NCBI GenBank assembly: GCA_020747065.1
Contig: JAGMVK010000009.1
Location: 1,674,001 to 1,738,000, forward strand
DNA from: Cadophora sp. MPI-SDFR-AT-0126
Lineage: Eukaryota > Ascomycota > Leotiomycetes > Helotiales > Ploettnerulaceae
DNA: 64,000 bases
Reading direction: 5' to 3'
Shown: positions 11,868 to 23,229 of the stretch, piece after piece
Layout of the letters: each line of letters starts with the position of its first letter
Position numbering within the stretch: the first letter of the stretch is position 1
Translations under genes and position numbers: made by a program
The notes under the pieces: generated by a model
What the model saw: the letters and a program-made list of their open reading frames with translations, nothing else
What the model was told of the DNA's origin: nothing
The model's database searches: none

Positions 11868-13479
11868 ATGGATGTAGGTGTAGCGGCCGGAGCAGTTGGG
11901 ATAGCTATTACCGCGTTGCGTATGCTTGTCCAGCTTAATTCTGTTTACAACGGTGTATACAGCTCACCGTATGAGCCCCCAAAGAAGATACTGTCGGAGC
12001 TTCCAATCCTCATCAGTCTGCTACGAGATATTCAGAGCAAGGCCAGTAATTCCTACACCGAGCATCCCCCGACGGTTAGTGTTGCTTTGCAAATCAGTGT
12101 CGAGAGATTTGGGGAATTGATGGACTGCTTGACGTTCATGGGACTAGATCAAGCAACGGGACAACCTTTACCAGGAAAGCGGCGCAAGGTGCAGCAGCTC
12201 GTGCACCGAATACGCTGGACCACACATACTGAAGAGTTGCAAGAGGCTACCAGGAGATTTAGATCTGCCTTGACGTTGTTGAGAGATATTGCTATGGAGT
12301 AAGCTAATCACTCAAGAGGCACTTGAGAACTGAGCAGAAATAACTCATCAAAACAGCCATCGCACACACGACCTCATCACCCAACAACAATCATACCTCA
12401 GCTACGAATTCGACTATACCAGATCTTTGATCCAAAAAAAGCATCGTCTCACGTCACCAGAGGGGTTCGTGGACAGCATTCCTCCAGATATCGCGGATGG
12501 TGGCCCAAAAATGGCAGAAGATACCCCACCCCATCGATTCCAGCCCGGGTCAGGCACTCTATTTAGTGTCACCTTTTTCGTTGACGTACCGGCCGGTGAC
12601 CGACCCCAGTTCTACGCTGCGAGAGCGAAATACGATACCGGCTGCCCGGATTGTCTGATAACAGAAGCCGTCATCCGGAAACACCAACTTGAAGGCTACC
12701 TTCAAACGGCTGACCCTGAACGTCTATACACCGGCCTTGCGAACACAGAAGTCAGGTCAAGTTCCCAGATTCAACTCAATTGGTCCGCAAATAACGAGAC
12801 CTTATCCCGGCGGCACACATTCTATGTTGTTCCCGACTCGCCATTCGAGCTTCTTCTGGGGGAGCATTTCATGACGGCAAACAGTCCTCTGCTTCCTGCA
12901 TTGCCAGTAGCCTGCCTTCTCAAAGAAAAGACAAAAGGTATGATATAGAATTACTCCCAAACCTTGATATCGACTGATATGTGTCGCCCACTAGCCCAGA
13001 AGAAAGCAGAAGCCGATAAGGAAGAAGAAGATAATCGCAAAGCTGAAGAGCTCACTGCTCAAAGACGACGCGGGAAGGCCCCAGAGAGGGCAGTAAGAGG
13101 AGGTACAACAGAAAAAGCGCCGGATGCAGCACTCTCAAGCCCAGCTGCAGAACAGCCCCGGGCAACCAGCGGACAAAGCTCGTCATCAAGACCGCAACTA
13201 GCCCCGACCGGCAGTGCCAATCTTGAGAAACCTACCTCGATGGAGACGGTGGATAGTGGATACATATCAGACCCAGTACGAGGCGCGGTGTTACAGTCGT
13301 CAAGCCCAAGGTCTATGGAGCAAGGATCCTCATTTGCAAAGGGAGCGGATGGAAGTCAGGCTGGCTCGAAGAAACCTGAGAGAGCTGCGGAGGCCATCGC
13401 TAGTGATGATCTGACTGCTATTGATGTTCCTGGACAAAATGCCAATCCAAAGAAGAACAGGTGGTTATTTTGGAGGTAA
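11868..13479 (+). CDS. STAND/HeLo-like N-terminal domain fused to a retropepsin-like protease domain
   Basis: Three exons: 11868-12298, 12357-12937, 12995-13479, introns of 58 and 57 nt with GTAAGC and GTATGA donors, 498 aa. Residues 1-150 resemble the helical N-terminal signalling domain of fungal STAND (NLR-like) proteins: MDVGVAAGAVGIAITALRML start, hydrophobic first helix, then amphipathic helices. Residues about 215-325 look like a retroviral-type aspartic protease monomer, with YDTGCPDCLI (catalytic Asp at 237) and the downstream hydrophobic-Gly element FELLLGEHFM (Gly about 312). The last 160 residues are charged and disordered (Lys/Glu/Arg then Ser/Pro). Known: isolated retropepsin folds occur in Ddi1-type and other eukaryotic proteins and act as dimers. 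Inferred: a protease output or ubiquitin-independent cleavage role in incompatibility or stress. No reverse transcriptase or gag is present, so it is not an obvious retroelement. Confidence 0.75.
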
Positions 13480-14532
13480 AAGAAAGTTGAATTGCATTTC
13501 GAGAGAGGGTTGGGAGGTGGGGAATAGCTCATACATGTGATCACATGGATGTTGCAAAGGGGCGTTCTTGATACCCGTGCTAAAATCGGGGTCTTGTATG
13601 TACTTCAGATTAGATGATTGAATGATTCATTGCAGAGATTTATCCCCTCAGCTACCGTACCCTGCCGTATTTGTCAACCGAAACATTTAAAGGTGAGACT
13701 AGAATAAGTAGAGAATAGAGTCGCCACTAGGAAATTCGAATATTATGTCGTGGCAAGATTCAGTTCGCCTTCCGACGAAATTAACACTGTAGCGCACGGT
13801 ATACCGAGTTCGACCCGTGCTTTTTTGATAGTTGTTTATAATCCCTCGAAGAATTGAGCATCAATGACAGCAAACCTAGGAACCCCACGCATGATCTTGA
13901 GTATTGTACACGATTCAAAGCTTACAGCCTACCCACGTCCTTCCAAACAGTGGCTCCAGAACTTCCCCCGCCTGTAAGTTAAGCCATCAAGAAGCAAGTC
14001 GATCTGAGGTCTGTGGTTATGAACCCGCAGACGGTTTAAGGCATCGGCTACAACCTGATGACCTCCCCAATCTCATCATAGCGAACCAATTTAAAAGATT
14101 ATGTCTAGGCAAATTAAGAGCATATAATAACCTTACATTAGTCATTTAAAGTAGCAAAGATGAGAATGAGGTATGGAGACCTTAAAATACGATTCGCTCT
14201 TTGCTTCTATTGCATGTCCTCATCTCATCTCATAACAGCTCGTGCTCATGGTATCGTAACCCTATCCCTTTCCCCTATGTACTTCCACCAAGCCATAGCA
14301 ACACAAATGGATGACATTATCCTCCCATCCCGCTCAATTACCAGCTGTTCCGCCTCCCAGCCCAACACAACAGATGCCCCACCATATATACTTATACTTT
14401 GTTCTCTCCCAAGCATTACATCCCCTCAACCAGAACTTTTGGATAACGATATTGCATCACACCGCCATGCTGACCCCTAGACATTCACCACTTCCGGCCC
14501 CCCAAGACCAAAGCACCTTCACATCAACTTCC
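13480..14532. other. Intergenic containing an oxidase-exon relic
   Basis: Apart from the oxidase-exon copy at 13951-14039, the stretch holds a short AT-rich patch (about 14090-14155) and no recognisable gene. Confidence 0.5.
13951..14039 (+). pseudogene. Relic of the last exon of a berberine-bridge oxidase
   Basis: These 89 bases match the 84-base last exon of the oxidase at 9387-9470 almost throughout: TGGCTCCAGAAC, CCCCGCCTG, AGTCGAT, AGGTCTGT and CCGCAGAC are shared, and an AG precedes both copies. The copy has a Gln CAA changed to the stop TAA, a 5-base insertion, a Pro CCG changed to CTG and other substitutions. No other oxidase exon is visible upstream of it. It cannot be functional by itself. 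Confidence 0.85.
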
Positions 14533-15914
14533 TCACAACGCACCATTCGCCCTCCTCGCAACCTCCGCACCAAGCGCCCCTTTCATCCCCGCCCTCCTCT
14601 TATACATACTCATCCGATCCCTCACAACCTTCCCTTCTCCCCTCTTCGTCGGCTGTCCCACAGCAGGATCAAACACGGTCCCCGGACCAAAATCCGGCTT
14701 TCCCCCAAGCGTCCCAAAGACATCCCCAATGTAATTCTTCGGCTTAACACCCTTCTCAAACGTCTTCCTCCATCCACTCAAGATCCCCTTGATAACCGGC
14801 GTGCCCGCAAGATAGATATTCTGAACCGCCGGTTCGAAAGCGCCTTGATTCGAGTAGAAGAGGTTGAATTCCGGACTGGCGCCAGGGTAAGGGCGGTCGA
14901 AATCTGAGGCAGTGCGCATGATGATGATGCGTGCGAAGTCGATGGTCTTGTGCACGGCGAAGCGGATCATGGCTTCGAGGGTGGCGTTGTCTTCTTGTGC
15001 TGTCATGCAGTAGACGCCCGAGCCGTTGGTGAACAATCTCGTTGTGTTTTCAAACGCTTCGCCTAGCAGAGCGCCAGAGTAGTAGACATCTGAGGTAGCG
15101 GTGTCACACTTGATAATTCCTGGTTTCTTGGTCGCTGCAGTGTAGATTTTGGTGTTGTTGCTGGCGTATTTTGCGCGGTAGGCGACGGCGTCGCTGGTGT
15201 CGTTGAGTTTGGCTGCGCTGGCGAATTTGGCGGCTATGTCGCGAAGAGCTTCGTTGACCTCAAATACTTCGGTGCCGTAGATGCTTTGGGGGTACATGTC
15301 TGGTGAGGTTGCGCCTTGGGGAATGTACCCGGTGCTGTAATTGGATGGGATCTCGCGGGCATCGAACTCGTATTGGAGGGCGACTTGTATGGCGTATTTA
15401 GAGAATGCAACATCAGCCAGAGTGCCGTGTTTGGGATTGATGCCAGCGATTCCACCGATCAGGAAATATGTCTTCCTAAGATCGAAGAGAGGTGTGGCCA
15501 TCAATGCTGTGATGGTTGTGGCAGCATTGATCTCAGATTCGCCGGTGGTGAGCTGGCAGACTGAGCCATCCTTCAGACAGTGCACATCTGGGAAAAGAGG
15601 CGAGAGGCCTGGGATGGTGATATTCCTCGCGAGCAGGTCGCCAATTGAGCCAGTAGTATTCGCATTTGAGTACCATATGTCTGCTTCTGGAGAGAACTAG
15701 TCCGAGTTAGAGCAGTGGTATGATGGTGGGGTGGAAAGCTTACCATAGAAATGATGAACACTTTCGGTGTTACTATGTCGGCATTTTTGTAGATGACAGT
15801 GACATCTCTGGACTCAATTGATTTCTCAATCCGTCTCTCAATTACAGGTGAAGCAGACACCAGAGCTCCGACCAGTAAGCTGGCCAAGATGTTGACTCTC
15901 ATGATGTTGCGCAT
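14533..15914 (-). CDS. Purine nucleoside permease (NUP family), secreted or membrane-associated
   Basis: Two exons, 15914-15744 and 15696-14533, separated by a 47-nt intron (GTAAGC donor, phase 0), 444 aa. The start at 15914 gives a signal-peptide-like N-terminus (MRNIMRVNILASLLVGALVS); the second ATG at 15902 would serve equally. The body matches the fungal purine nucleoside permease family: the KVFIISMFSPEADIWY region spanning the intron, then FLIGGIAGINPKHGTLADVA, and later IRFAVHKTIDFARIIIMRTASDF. Several NxT/S sequons fit a secreted protein. The Candida family member transports purine nucleosides; the fold is related to nucleoside phosphorylases, so enzymatic activity is also possible. 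The C-terminus ends in a basic tail. Confidence 0.88.
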
Positions 15915-16246
15915 ATATAGAAATCCAACAGACCGCGGATGAAGGACAAACGCCTCGGGACAGACACTCAAGGCTGTTGATCGTCGTCGAAGGAGTGAAC
16001 GAAGAAGGACGAAAGAACGAAGAAAGAAAAAAGAAAGGGAGAAATGAACGACTTGAAGTAATAGAAGCTTTAGATGAGCTTCTCGAAGAAAAGAGTGAGT
16101 GGAGACAAAACAGTCTGCCGGTATCTTGACTTGACATGCCAGGAACTGTGAGGTGAGGTAATTTGTTGAAGAAATGGGTCCGTTCTCATCCCAAGCGGAG
16201 ACCTACATGTGCCCTTTATCTAGAACCGGCAGTGATTGTCCTGCAT

Positions 16247-16268
16247 TGCACTTGCACTTGCACTTGCA
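16247..16268. repeat. TGCACT short tandem repeat
   Basis: Three and a half perfect tandem units of TGCACT, immediately before a perfect palindrome. Confidence 0.8.
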
Positions 16269-16273
16269 GCTGT

Positions 16274-16287
16274 AGTACTCGAGTACT
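16274..16287. promoter_or_regulatory. Perfect 14-bp palindrome upstream of the permease gene
   Basis: AGTACTCGAGTACT is its own reverse complement, followed at once by TACAGTACAGTA. It lies about 360 bp upstream of the nucleoside permease start. A dimeric regulator site is possible; this is inference only. Confidence 0.3.
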
Positions 16288-19229
16288 TACAGTACAGTAA
16301 AACGGGTAGGAAGTGGCTCAAGCCTTTTCGGGTAAGCACGCAACACTCCCTTCCTCACTTCCTCACTGTACTCAGTCCCGATCTTCAGCTTCCTTCCCTT
16401 GTCCGGCCTTGACTCCTGAGATCTTTCTTTTACGAAGAAGCACGAATCACCAACCAAATGAACAAGAGCGAGAACAAGAAGCAGTACCGCCGAAAAGCTC
16501 AGCTTTCGTTCCAAAATTAATGCATGAGCTCTTCAGCTTCCCAACGTAAAATCAATCCTTTGGTCCTTCTGCACAGTCAAAATTTTTCTGGGTATGCAAA
16601 ATGTTCCGAGGCACCTTTGACGAATTGCATTCAATTCCAGCAAAGCGGGCCTAATGGATACTGTGGATCTCGCGATGGACCCGTTATCCGGGACTTCTCA
16701 CTCGTGCGATACCTGCAAGTCGCCGGACTGGAATGCAATTAGCTACTTGTATTCTGGCCGTCATTCCTCTATCGAAGTTCCACGACAGATCGAGCTGAGC
16801 TGATTGCTGGGACCGACCCGGATGAGATGGAGGATGCTTGATGGCCGACTGGGATCAGCTGGGCGGTATGACGACGTTCCTGATATGGATGTAGGCCGGC
16901 TTGCTGCTTGCTGTATGCATGCATGCATTTAGCTTGGAACCAGCTCCCGGAGAATGTAGAAGCTTTACAACCACAGCAGAAGGCGTTGTGCATCGTACTG
17001 CAGCCATATGATACCTTGTACTATCCAAGCTTCTTCGCCCTTACCACATACTACCCATCTATGTGAGAAGTGTACTCGGTGCTTTACTCTTCAAATTTTC
17101 GCACACGTCTCTCGCTCAGGAACAAAAAAGAACAAGCTCCATCTCTCATCTCAACAAGCTTTTCTCGATAAGTCAGACGCCCCACCCTTTCCCGCTCTGC
17201 TTAGTGCGTGGCGACATACGCCGTCAAAGATGGGATGGAATGTCATATCACGGCCCGCAACGAAAGAGAGATAAGAGATCGAGGGACGATGAAAGCTATC
17301 AAACGGAGGCTGGCGACGGTCACGGCAGACACCGGTCGTTGAGCTCCAAAATCAAAAACCGACGCCAAGCCGGCTTTGGTCTTTGCACCCGATGTCCCCT
17401 GTCCCGCTCAAAGCTTATCCACTGACCCCACTCCACTACTTACTTCGTATCTTACGGAGTAAATCCGCATCCAACGGTATCTTTCTGATAGACTTAGCTC
17501 ATAGATTCTGTCAGCATCTTAAGGGGACTTCGATCAAGCCTCATCGTCATCATCTGAAACTTGAGATAAGATAATGAGAAGAGACCGCCAGAGCTTGTCA
17601 GGCTGGGCTTTTTGCCCTTTGGAATCCATGCAGTACCGCATTCGAGTCTTCGACCACGCCGGCGTTCCCTTACAATTGATGGGACCGATTTATCACGTTC
17701 AGAAATGGTACGGTAAGAAGAGATACTGACATACCAAGAGCAGAGGGAATTACCGGAACGAGCATGCTGACGAGTACGCCCTGGGAACCGCTCTCGGTCA
17801 GCCACCAGGAGGCGAGTGACAGGGGTACAAGTATCAGATTCTCTCATAAATGTTTGTTTACTCTGTCGAAAAGCTTCTGAATACTCAGTCATATGATACT
17901 GACGAGCAGGATGTCAAAGGCACAGCGACCTTACATGCCACGCGCTACTTCCTCAAGCCTCGCCTCAACCTTGACCATGTGTGGATCTTGGTTGTACTAA
18001 TATATCTGTATGTATCGGTTTCGATACACAGTTCGCCGTTCTGTCCTCAGATCTTCATGGGACATCAACATCTGAGCACCATTCCCCCGACATCACGACC
18101 AGTTAAGTCAGTCAGCGCCAGGGGAAACCCTTCCGTCCTATCTCCATGTGCTTCTGCTCATCAATTCATCAACATGTCAACCGATCTTCTATCCGTCGAT
18201 GATAATTGTAGCCTCTCAGCTACAGCCAAGCCAATATATGTCATCCCACGATTCAGCACATAGCTTCACTCAGATCCCGGAGCTTCTTTCCTCATGTACA
18301 GTACCAATAAGTTTATCCGTCTCTTGACTTCTTTATCCTTTTCTCTGTATTTCTATCCAATCTCCAGTTCTCTCTTTGTGAGACAAATACCGCTCCTCAA
18401 CTATCAATTCATTTCCCAAAAGAAGTCGAATCCCGAGATCTCATTCCCATTCCCATTCCCATCTGGAGATATCCCTCTACCATACTCCTGGAGCGGAACA
18501 AAGCCGTCTCCTGCACCTCCTTACGTGCATCTCCCCGTCCCCCCTACTTCCCCGCCGTGCATGACCTCACATTTCGCGTCTCTTCCCCGAGAGAGCATCG
18601 AGGTACCATGTTACCATGTTAATCTGCACAGTACACTCAAAATCAATCACAGATCGCACAACATCGCCTACCCATTCTTATCGATTTCAGGTAACGCAAA
18701 GGAGAGTACCACCGCACTGTTCCGTATCCCCGGGTGCGGTAGGTCAAAGCCCCGAATCGAACGAAGCCAATGACCTAGACCTCTAAATCTAACACTTGAT
18801 CTCCACCCTCTCCCGTCAGATCTCACTTTCATACCCTACCCGATAAGATCAGACGAGAAAGATGGACATAGGAGGATTTCAGGCAGCCTGGTATTTGAAT
18901 TGAAAATAAATATATTCAGTGTCCACGTAACGTGAACTATCGCATTTTTTTTAACGATGCACCTTCCGCGTCACTATACGCCACGCCACGGGCGCCGACT
19001 CCCTGGACGGGTAATGATTGATTTACAAGAAGACGATGATGACTGCCTGCCTGCTCTCACCTGCCTGCCTACCTCCCAACCTTCGAGGGCCCTCCCGCTT
19101 CGCCAAATGCCCCTGCTATGCCATGCCATGCCATAAAACGATATGAGTAAACACCAAGGACCAGAAATGCAATCACAAAATCCTCCCAAACGCAGGCAAA
19201 AGGATGAAAAACGACCTGAACCCCGGTCC

Positions 19230-21480
19230 TCACTCCGTCCAACCCCAACTCATATCCCTCACGCACAACCCACCACCAAACCTCATCGTAACAGCCAAGA
19301 CCACGAAATGCGCAACAAAGAGACCTACCCTCACCCATCCAATATCAAGACCGACCGCCAGCTCCAATGAAGCCAAGAGTATCAGCGGCCACATAACCAC
19401 ATCTCGCGTGGCGAGCGGTGCACAAGGTTTGATTACGCTTACGACCTTGGCGAAGAAGATGGCTAGTCTGAGAGACAGGTGTAACGCATGTCGATTCTGG
19501 TGAGCCCACTCGTCGGCGTAATGTTTGTATATTGAGACCTGGTGCTTGAAGCGTGACATTGGCGTCGAAGGCGGTGGCATCAGTAAAGGCGTTCTGGGAT
19601 GTATTAAAGGAGATTCCTTTCGCTGGGGGCTAGGGGTGCGGGAATGTGAATGCGGTTTGACTTCGAGAACTAATTGGGGGCTGGGTGAGGGCGTTGGCGA
19701 GGAAGGCTCGGCAGCGTCTTCGATGTATGCTCCCGACCGTACGCGTTTGCTGGGCTCTGTGTTCCATGAGAAGGGGAGTTTGAAGTCGAGTGGGAGAGAA
19801 ATACCGTTGACTGGTGTACCTGGTGGCATTGGAGAATCGAGTGATTGGATAATCCGACCACCAAGTCCTGCATTGCTGCCATTTCTTGTTCTTGATGGAG
19901 CTTCGAGACCCTTTTCAGTGTGAATCGCTGTGAGAATATCGTTCGCACTTGGCCTCTCGTTTGGATCGAGCGCAAGCAGACGTTTCAAAAATTCGTACAG
20001 CTGGTTTGGAAGCTCGGGTCTTTCTCGTCGCTCGTCAACGAAACCAGACCATCCGCTGATCTCTGCCCTTAACATATCCATATCTTCAAACTCTTCCTGA
20101 ATGCTATCTGCACTCTTGTATGGTAGACGTCCAAAGCACATGAAGTAAAGTATCATACCAAGACTGAAAATGTCGGATTTGGTCGTGAAGTTTCCATATC
20201 GTCCTAACGGATCCTGTCTCAAGACTTCTGGGGCACAATATGATATCGTTCCAGTCGACCCTGTGGACTTTCGTGCTACATTCTCAGCCTGAACTTCTCC
20301 AAAGTCACTAATCAGACACCTCATCTCGTTGCCATCCTTGTGGAGCAAGCAATTACTTGGTTTGAGATCTCGGTGGATGTAATTGGAGGCATGGAGATGT
20401 GCCAGTCCAGACGTGATGTCCTTGAAAAAGGAATAGATTTCTTCAAAGGTCAGCTTCCGCTGGGAAATTTTCGGATCAGGTCTTTCAGCTTGTCCCCGAG
20501 ATCTCCTTCGCATCTGTTCTTTCAATTGTTCCTTGATACTCTTGATCATCGGGGATTGACCAATTATGTAGTGAAGGAGATCTCCCGAGTTGCAGTATTG
20601 TTGCAAAATGAAAGCGCAAGGGACCGAAGGACTGAATCGGTTGAGCTTGACATCTTCCAGCCAGACGTGACGATACGACACTAGATTCGGATGGGACAGG
20701 CCCTGAAGGAGCTGTACCTCGATGAGAACTATGCTTGTTAGTATTGTTCATACATCTTTTCAAGGAAATTACCCTTCTCGAGCCAGGCGTGGTCATCTCC
20801 CACAGGTACCCTCTTACAGGCGAATTGACCTAATAAAGTCAGGACATATGTGCAAAGATCATGCAGTATCCGTACCCAAAGAAACACTGTCCAGTTCATG
20901 GCGAACCAATAGCACCACGCCCTTCCCGCCCCGTCCGAGTTCCTTCTCTTCCTTGAAGAATCGCTTGAAGTAATTTGGACTGAACGCCTCCTTCTTGATG
21001 CTGTGGCCTGTCTGCGGTGCCGGTGCACTTGTCACGAACTCTGCATCTGACACAGATCCTCCAGGACTACTCGCTGCGGAGGGGAATGCTGGCTGAACAA
21101 GTCTTCGAATGGGACTCGATGGCGGATTGTGCCTTTCTCCATCGTAGGCGGACTGGAGCATGCGAAAGTATTCGGGACTGATGAATGGCGACGATCGATG
21201 GGGAGACGGTTGTCTGTCTGGGGAGGAGGCTCGGAATGATCGGTGGCATGTTGGACATTCGGATGAGAATGGGGATGCCCCGCGCAAGATCAATTGTCTT
21301 GTCTGCGGATCGAGGATGACAATGGCATCGTCATGGCGACTAGGATAGAGCTGGTCAGTACTGTTGTCCATAGTATATCTTCATTGGCCATCCTACGGCT
21401 GAGGGCGGCATGTTGTGTTGGGTATGCACTTACAGTACGATCTCCCGACTATCGCGAGAAGAGTAAGGGACGAGCGACAT
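19230..21480 (-). CDS. IKS1: IKS1-like serine/threonine protein kinase
   Basis: Four exons: 21480-21434, 21339-20876, 20829-20773, 20728-19230; introns of 94, 46 and 44 nt with fitting phases, 688 aa. The first coding exon is only 47 nt and supplies MSLVPYSSRDSREIVL, which joins to RHDDAIVILDPQTR as expected for the family; the later ATG at 21371 lies inside the intron and should not be used. Kinase motifs: GRGGKGVV loop (151-158), Lys176 in ACKRV, HRDLKPSN with Asp310, and DFGE from 331, then APE. A long basic insert (SIKEQLKEQMRRRSRG) sits between the N-lobe and the catalytic loop. Residues after about 600 hold hydrophobic segments likely to be membrane helices, as in other IKS1 proteins. 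Yeast IKS1 is a little-studied kinase; the exact pathway here is unknown. Confidence 0.92.
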
Positions 21481-21989
21481 GTTGATGGCGAGAGTGTTCG
21501 GTGGTCAAAGACACATAATGAAGATGTTGTTCCTACATACCCAGCTGCAGGATGGATACGAGTGCAAGCACGTTTGTTTTGATTTGATCTGATTTGTTTG
21601 GCAGTCAGTTCAACGCGGCAGTTGCTGGTTGCAGTCGTCGTTGTCAGTCGTGGATCAGATGTTTGTTTTGTTGCCGCAAAGCAAGGAGCAGCATGTTGAA
21701 ATCAGCGCAGCCCCACTGAAATTCAAGGCTGAGCTTCCCCACAATCCGTGCTTTCTTCAAGTTAGAATGGCGGATCTCAGGCTAGGCCAGGCTGGGTAAT
21801 CTTACCGAAGAGCTGACCTCAACTCAACCCTGACCTCCTTCCAGGCTTCAAGGCTTCCGCAGCCTTGAATTGAGCCCCCATTCCTGCTCAGCTCGAGAAG
21901 TGGCAATACCTGATGAGGACTTTGAAGGTCGCCTCAAGGTCTATCAGCAAGAAGTTTCTTTAGACAGGCATTACAGTCCTTGATCAATC
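21481..21989. other. Divergent intergenic region
   Basis: Between the kinase start (minus) and an F-box-like gene (plus). No coding or RNA feature recognised. Confidence 0.5.
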
Positions 21990-22889
21990 ATGCCTTCGAA
22001 ACCACGCCGCGGAACGGCCAAATCGGTTCAGTCAAAACACAATGTCTCTCGACCTAGCAGACAAGGCTTGAGATCATCTACCCGACCCTATTCGGACTTG
22101 GAAATTGGGCATTCCGTTCAGACCTCAGAGTCTACCAGGTCGTCCAGAATCGGATTTCTTTCCATGCCGATAGAGATTCGCGATATGATCTATCGACTAT
22201 TGCTCCACAAGGTCGATCCTGTTCGTATCATGTCTTGGTCTATGACCAATCCTCACGTCGCCCGCCCGGCCAGTCACACGAATTCTATCATCTGCGTCAA
22301 CAAACAGATTAGTGATGAAGCTCTTCCGATTCTCTACTCTTCGCAGCCTTTCGAATTTGGCGACGGAAGCCGGTCTCGGGTCACCGATGCAGACGTTCTG
22401 AAGTCATTCCTGGCAACAGTACGGCCTCACCTCGCTGCTGCAATCACGTCGCTTGATATCTTTGCCTGTCTACGAATGGGCTACGCTGCTAATATGCTTG
22501 GTCATTACTATCTGATGTCTGGTGACCTCGCTTATGCTTCAAACTTTCGAGAAATGTGCCAGCAAGTTCGCAAACATATGCCAGGTCTCAGATTCGTCAC
22601 TGTCGATTTTGGACCTTGGGGAAACTCGATTCACACGCTCCGACTCCTGAGCAGGACGGCGACAGTCTCTGGACTCGCAAGCTCAATCAGAATGCTTATG
22701 GAGCTTCCAAAGCTGAAGCAAATCAAGCTCATTGACAATAACATCGATGGGTTCAAGCTACTACTTGACAAGCTCGTTTCTGACCAATCGGTGCTAGAAA
22801 GAACCGTCTGCTATACCGTTGCAACGCAATCCATCACGGACCCTCGTCCTCCAAGCCTCTTGCGGACCAAGTATCTTCTGTCATGGTGA
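21990..22889 (+). CDS. F-box-like (DUF7730-type) protein
   Basis: Single exon, 299 aa. After a basic, Ser-rich leader of about 50 residues comes the family core FLSMPIEIRDMIYRLLL, then VARPASHTNSIICVNKQISDEALPILYS in pieces typical of these proteins, in which an F-box-like helix pair is followed by a conserved CVNKQ/LTNK-type helix. The rest has weak leucine periodicity (LRFVTVDF, LKQIKLIDNN). Known: hundreds of such genes occur in some ascomycetes; a few with true F-boxes bind SKP1 and recruit targets for ubiquitination, but most are untested. It is one of five relatives in this window. Intact, no frame problem. Confidence 0.8.
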   Translation: MPSKPRRGTAKSVQSKHNVSRPSRQGLRSSTRPYSDLEIGHSVQTSESTRSSRIGFLSMPIEIRDMIYRLLLHKVDPVRIMSWSMTNPHVARPASHTNSIICVNKQISDEALPILYSSQPFEFGDGSRSRVTDADVLKSFLATVRPHLAAAITSLDIFACLRMGYAANMLGHYYLMSGDLAYASNFREMCQQVRKHMPGLRFVTVDFGPWGNSIHTLRLLSRTATVSGLASSIRMLMELPKLKQIKLIDNNIDGFKLLLDKLVSDQSVLERTVCYTVATQSITDPRPPSLLRTKYLLSW

Positions 22890-23229
22890 ACAGCAAAAGA
22901 CTCTTGATCATGTTTTGCTGTGATGGCTACGTCCTGAGCGTACTGCGTGTCTGCGCTATTTGTTCTCGAATCTCGAATGTCTGATGACCGCGTGCTCAGT
23001 ATGTCTGCGACAATCTTCACGGTACTGAACCCCCGAAGTTCCGCTATTTCATGTCCCGTATCCGATGATGGTACTTATGATAGTGGTTATCCAGGACATG
23101 TTTCAAGGCCTCCTTTGCTACTTTCACTACGACCTTCTTCTTTCTGGCCTGTTAGCCGCTCTTGCCCTCCAGCATCCCATCTGCTACGTTTTGGAAACTC
23201 GTCGCCCACTTCTCATAAAAAAAGCAGAT
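22890..23229. other. Convergent intergenic region
   Basis: Between the 3' ends of two F-box-like genes; no feature recognised. Confidence 0.5.

Larger units (their letters stand above)
15915..19229. other. 3.3-kb stretch without a recognised gene
   Basis: Upstream of the permease gene (minus) and downstream of the IKS1-like gene (minus). It holds a TGCACT repeat (16247-16268), a 14-bp palindrome (16274-16287), long CT-rich stretches and a GCATGCATGCAT run near 16918. Open frames up to 159 codons exist but show no domain, splice pattern or plausible composition. It could contain long untranslated regions or a noncoding transcript; nothing in the sequence decides. Confidence 0.45.

Noticed and set aside
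12357..12937. Retroelement (gag-pol) origin of the DTG-containing gene
   Set aside because: No reverse transcriptase, RNase H, integrase or long terminal repeats nearby, and it has introns and a STAND-type N-domain.
18294..18773. 159-codon plus-strand open frame
   Set aside because: Composition follows a CT-rich stretch; no domain or conserved-looking pattern.
18700..18790. tRNA-like B-box (TTCGATTC on the minus strand)
   Set aside because: No matching A-box or cloverleaf could be folded around it.
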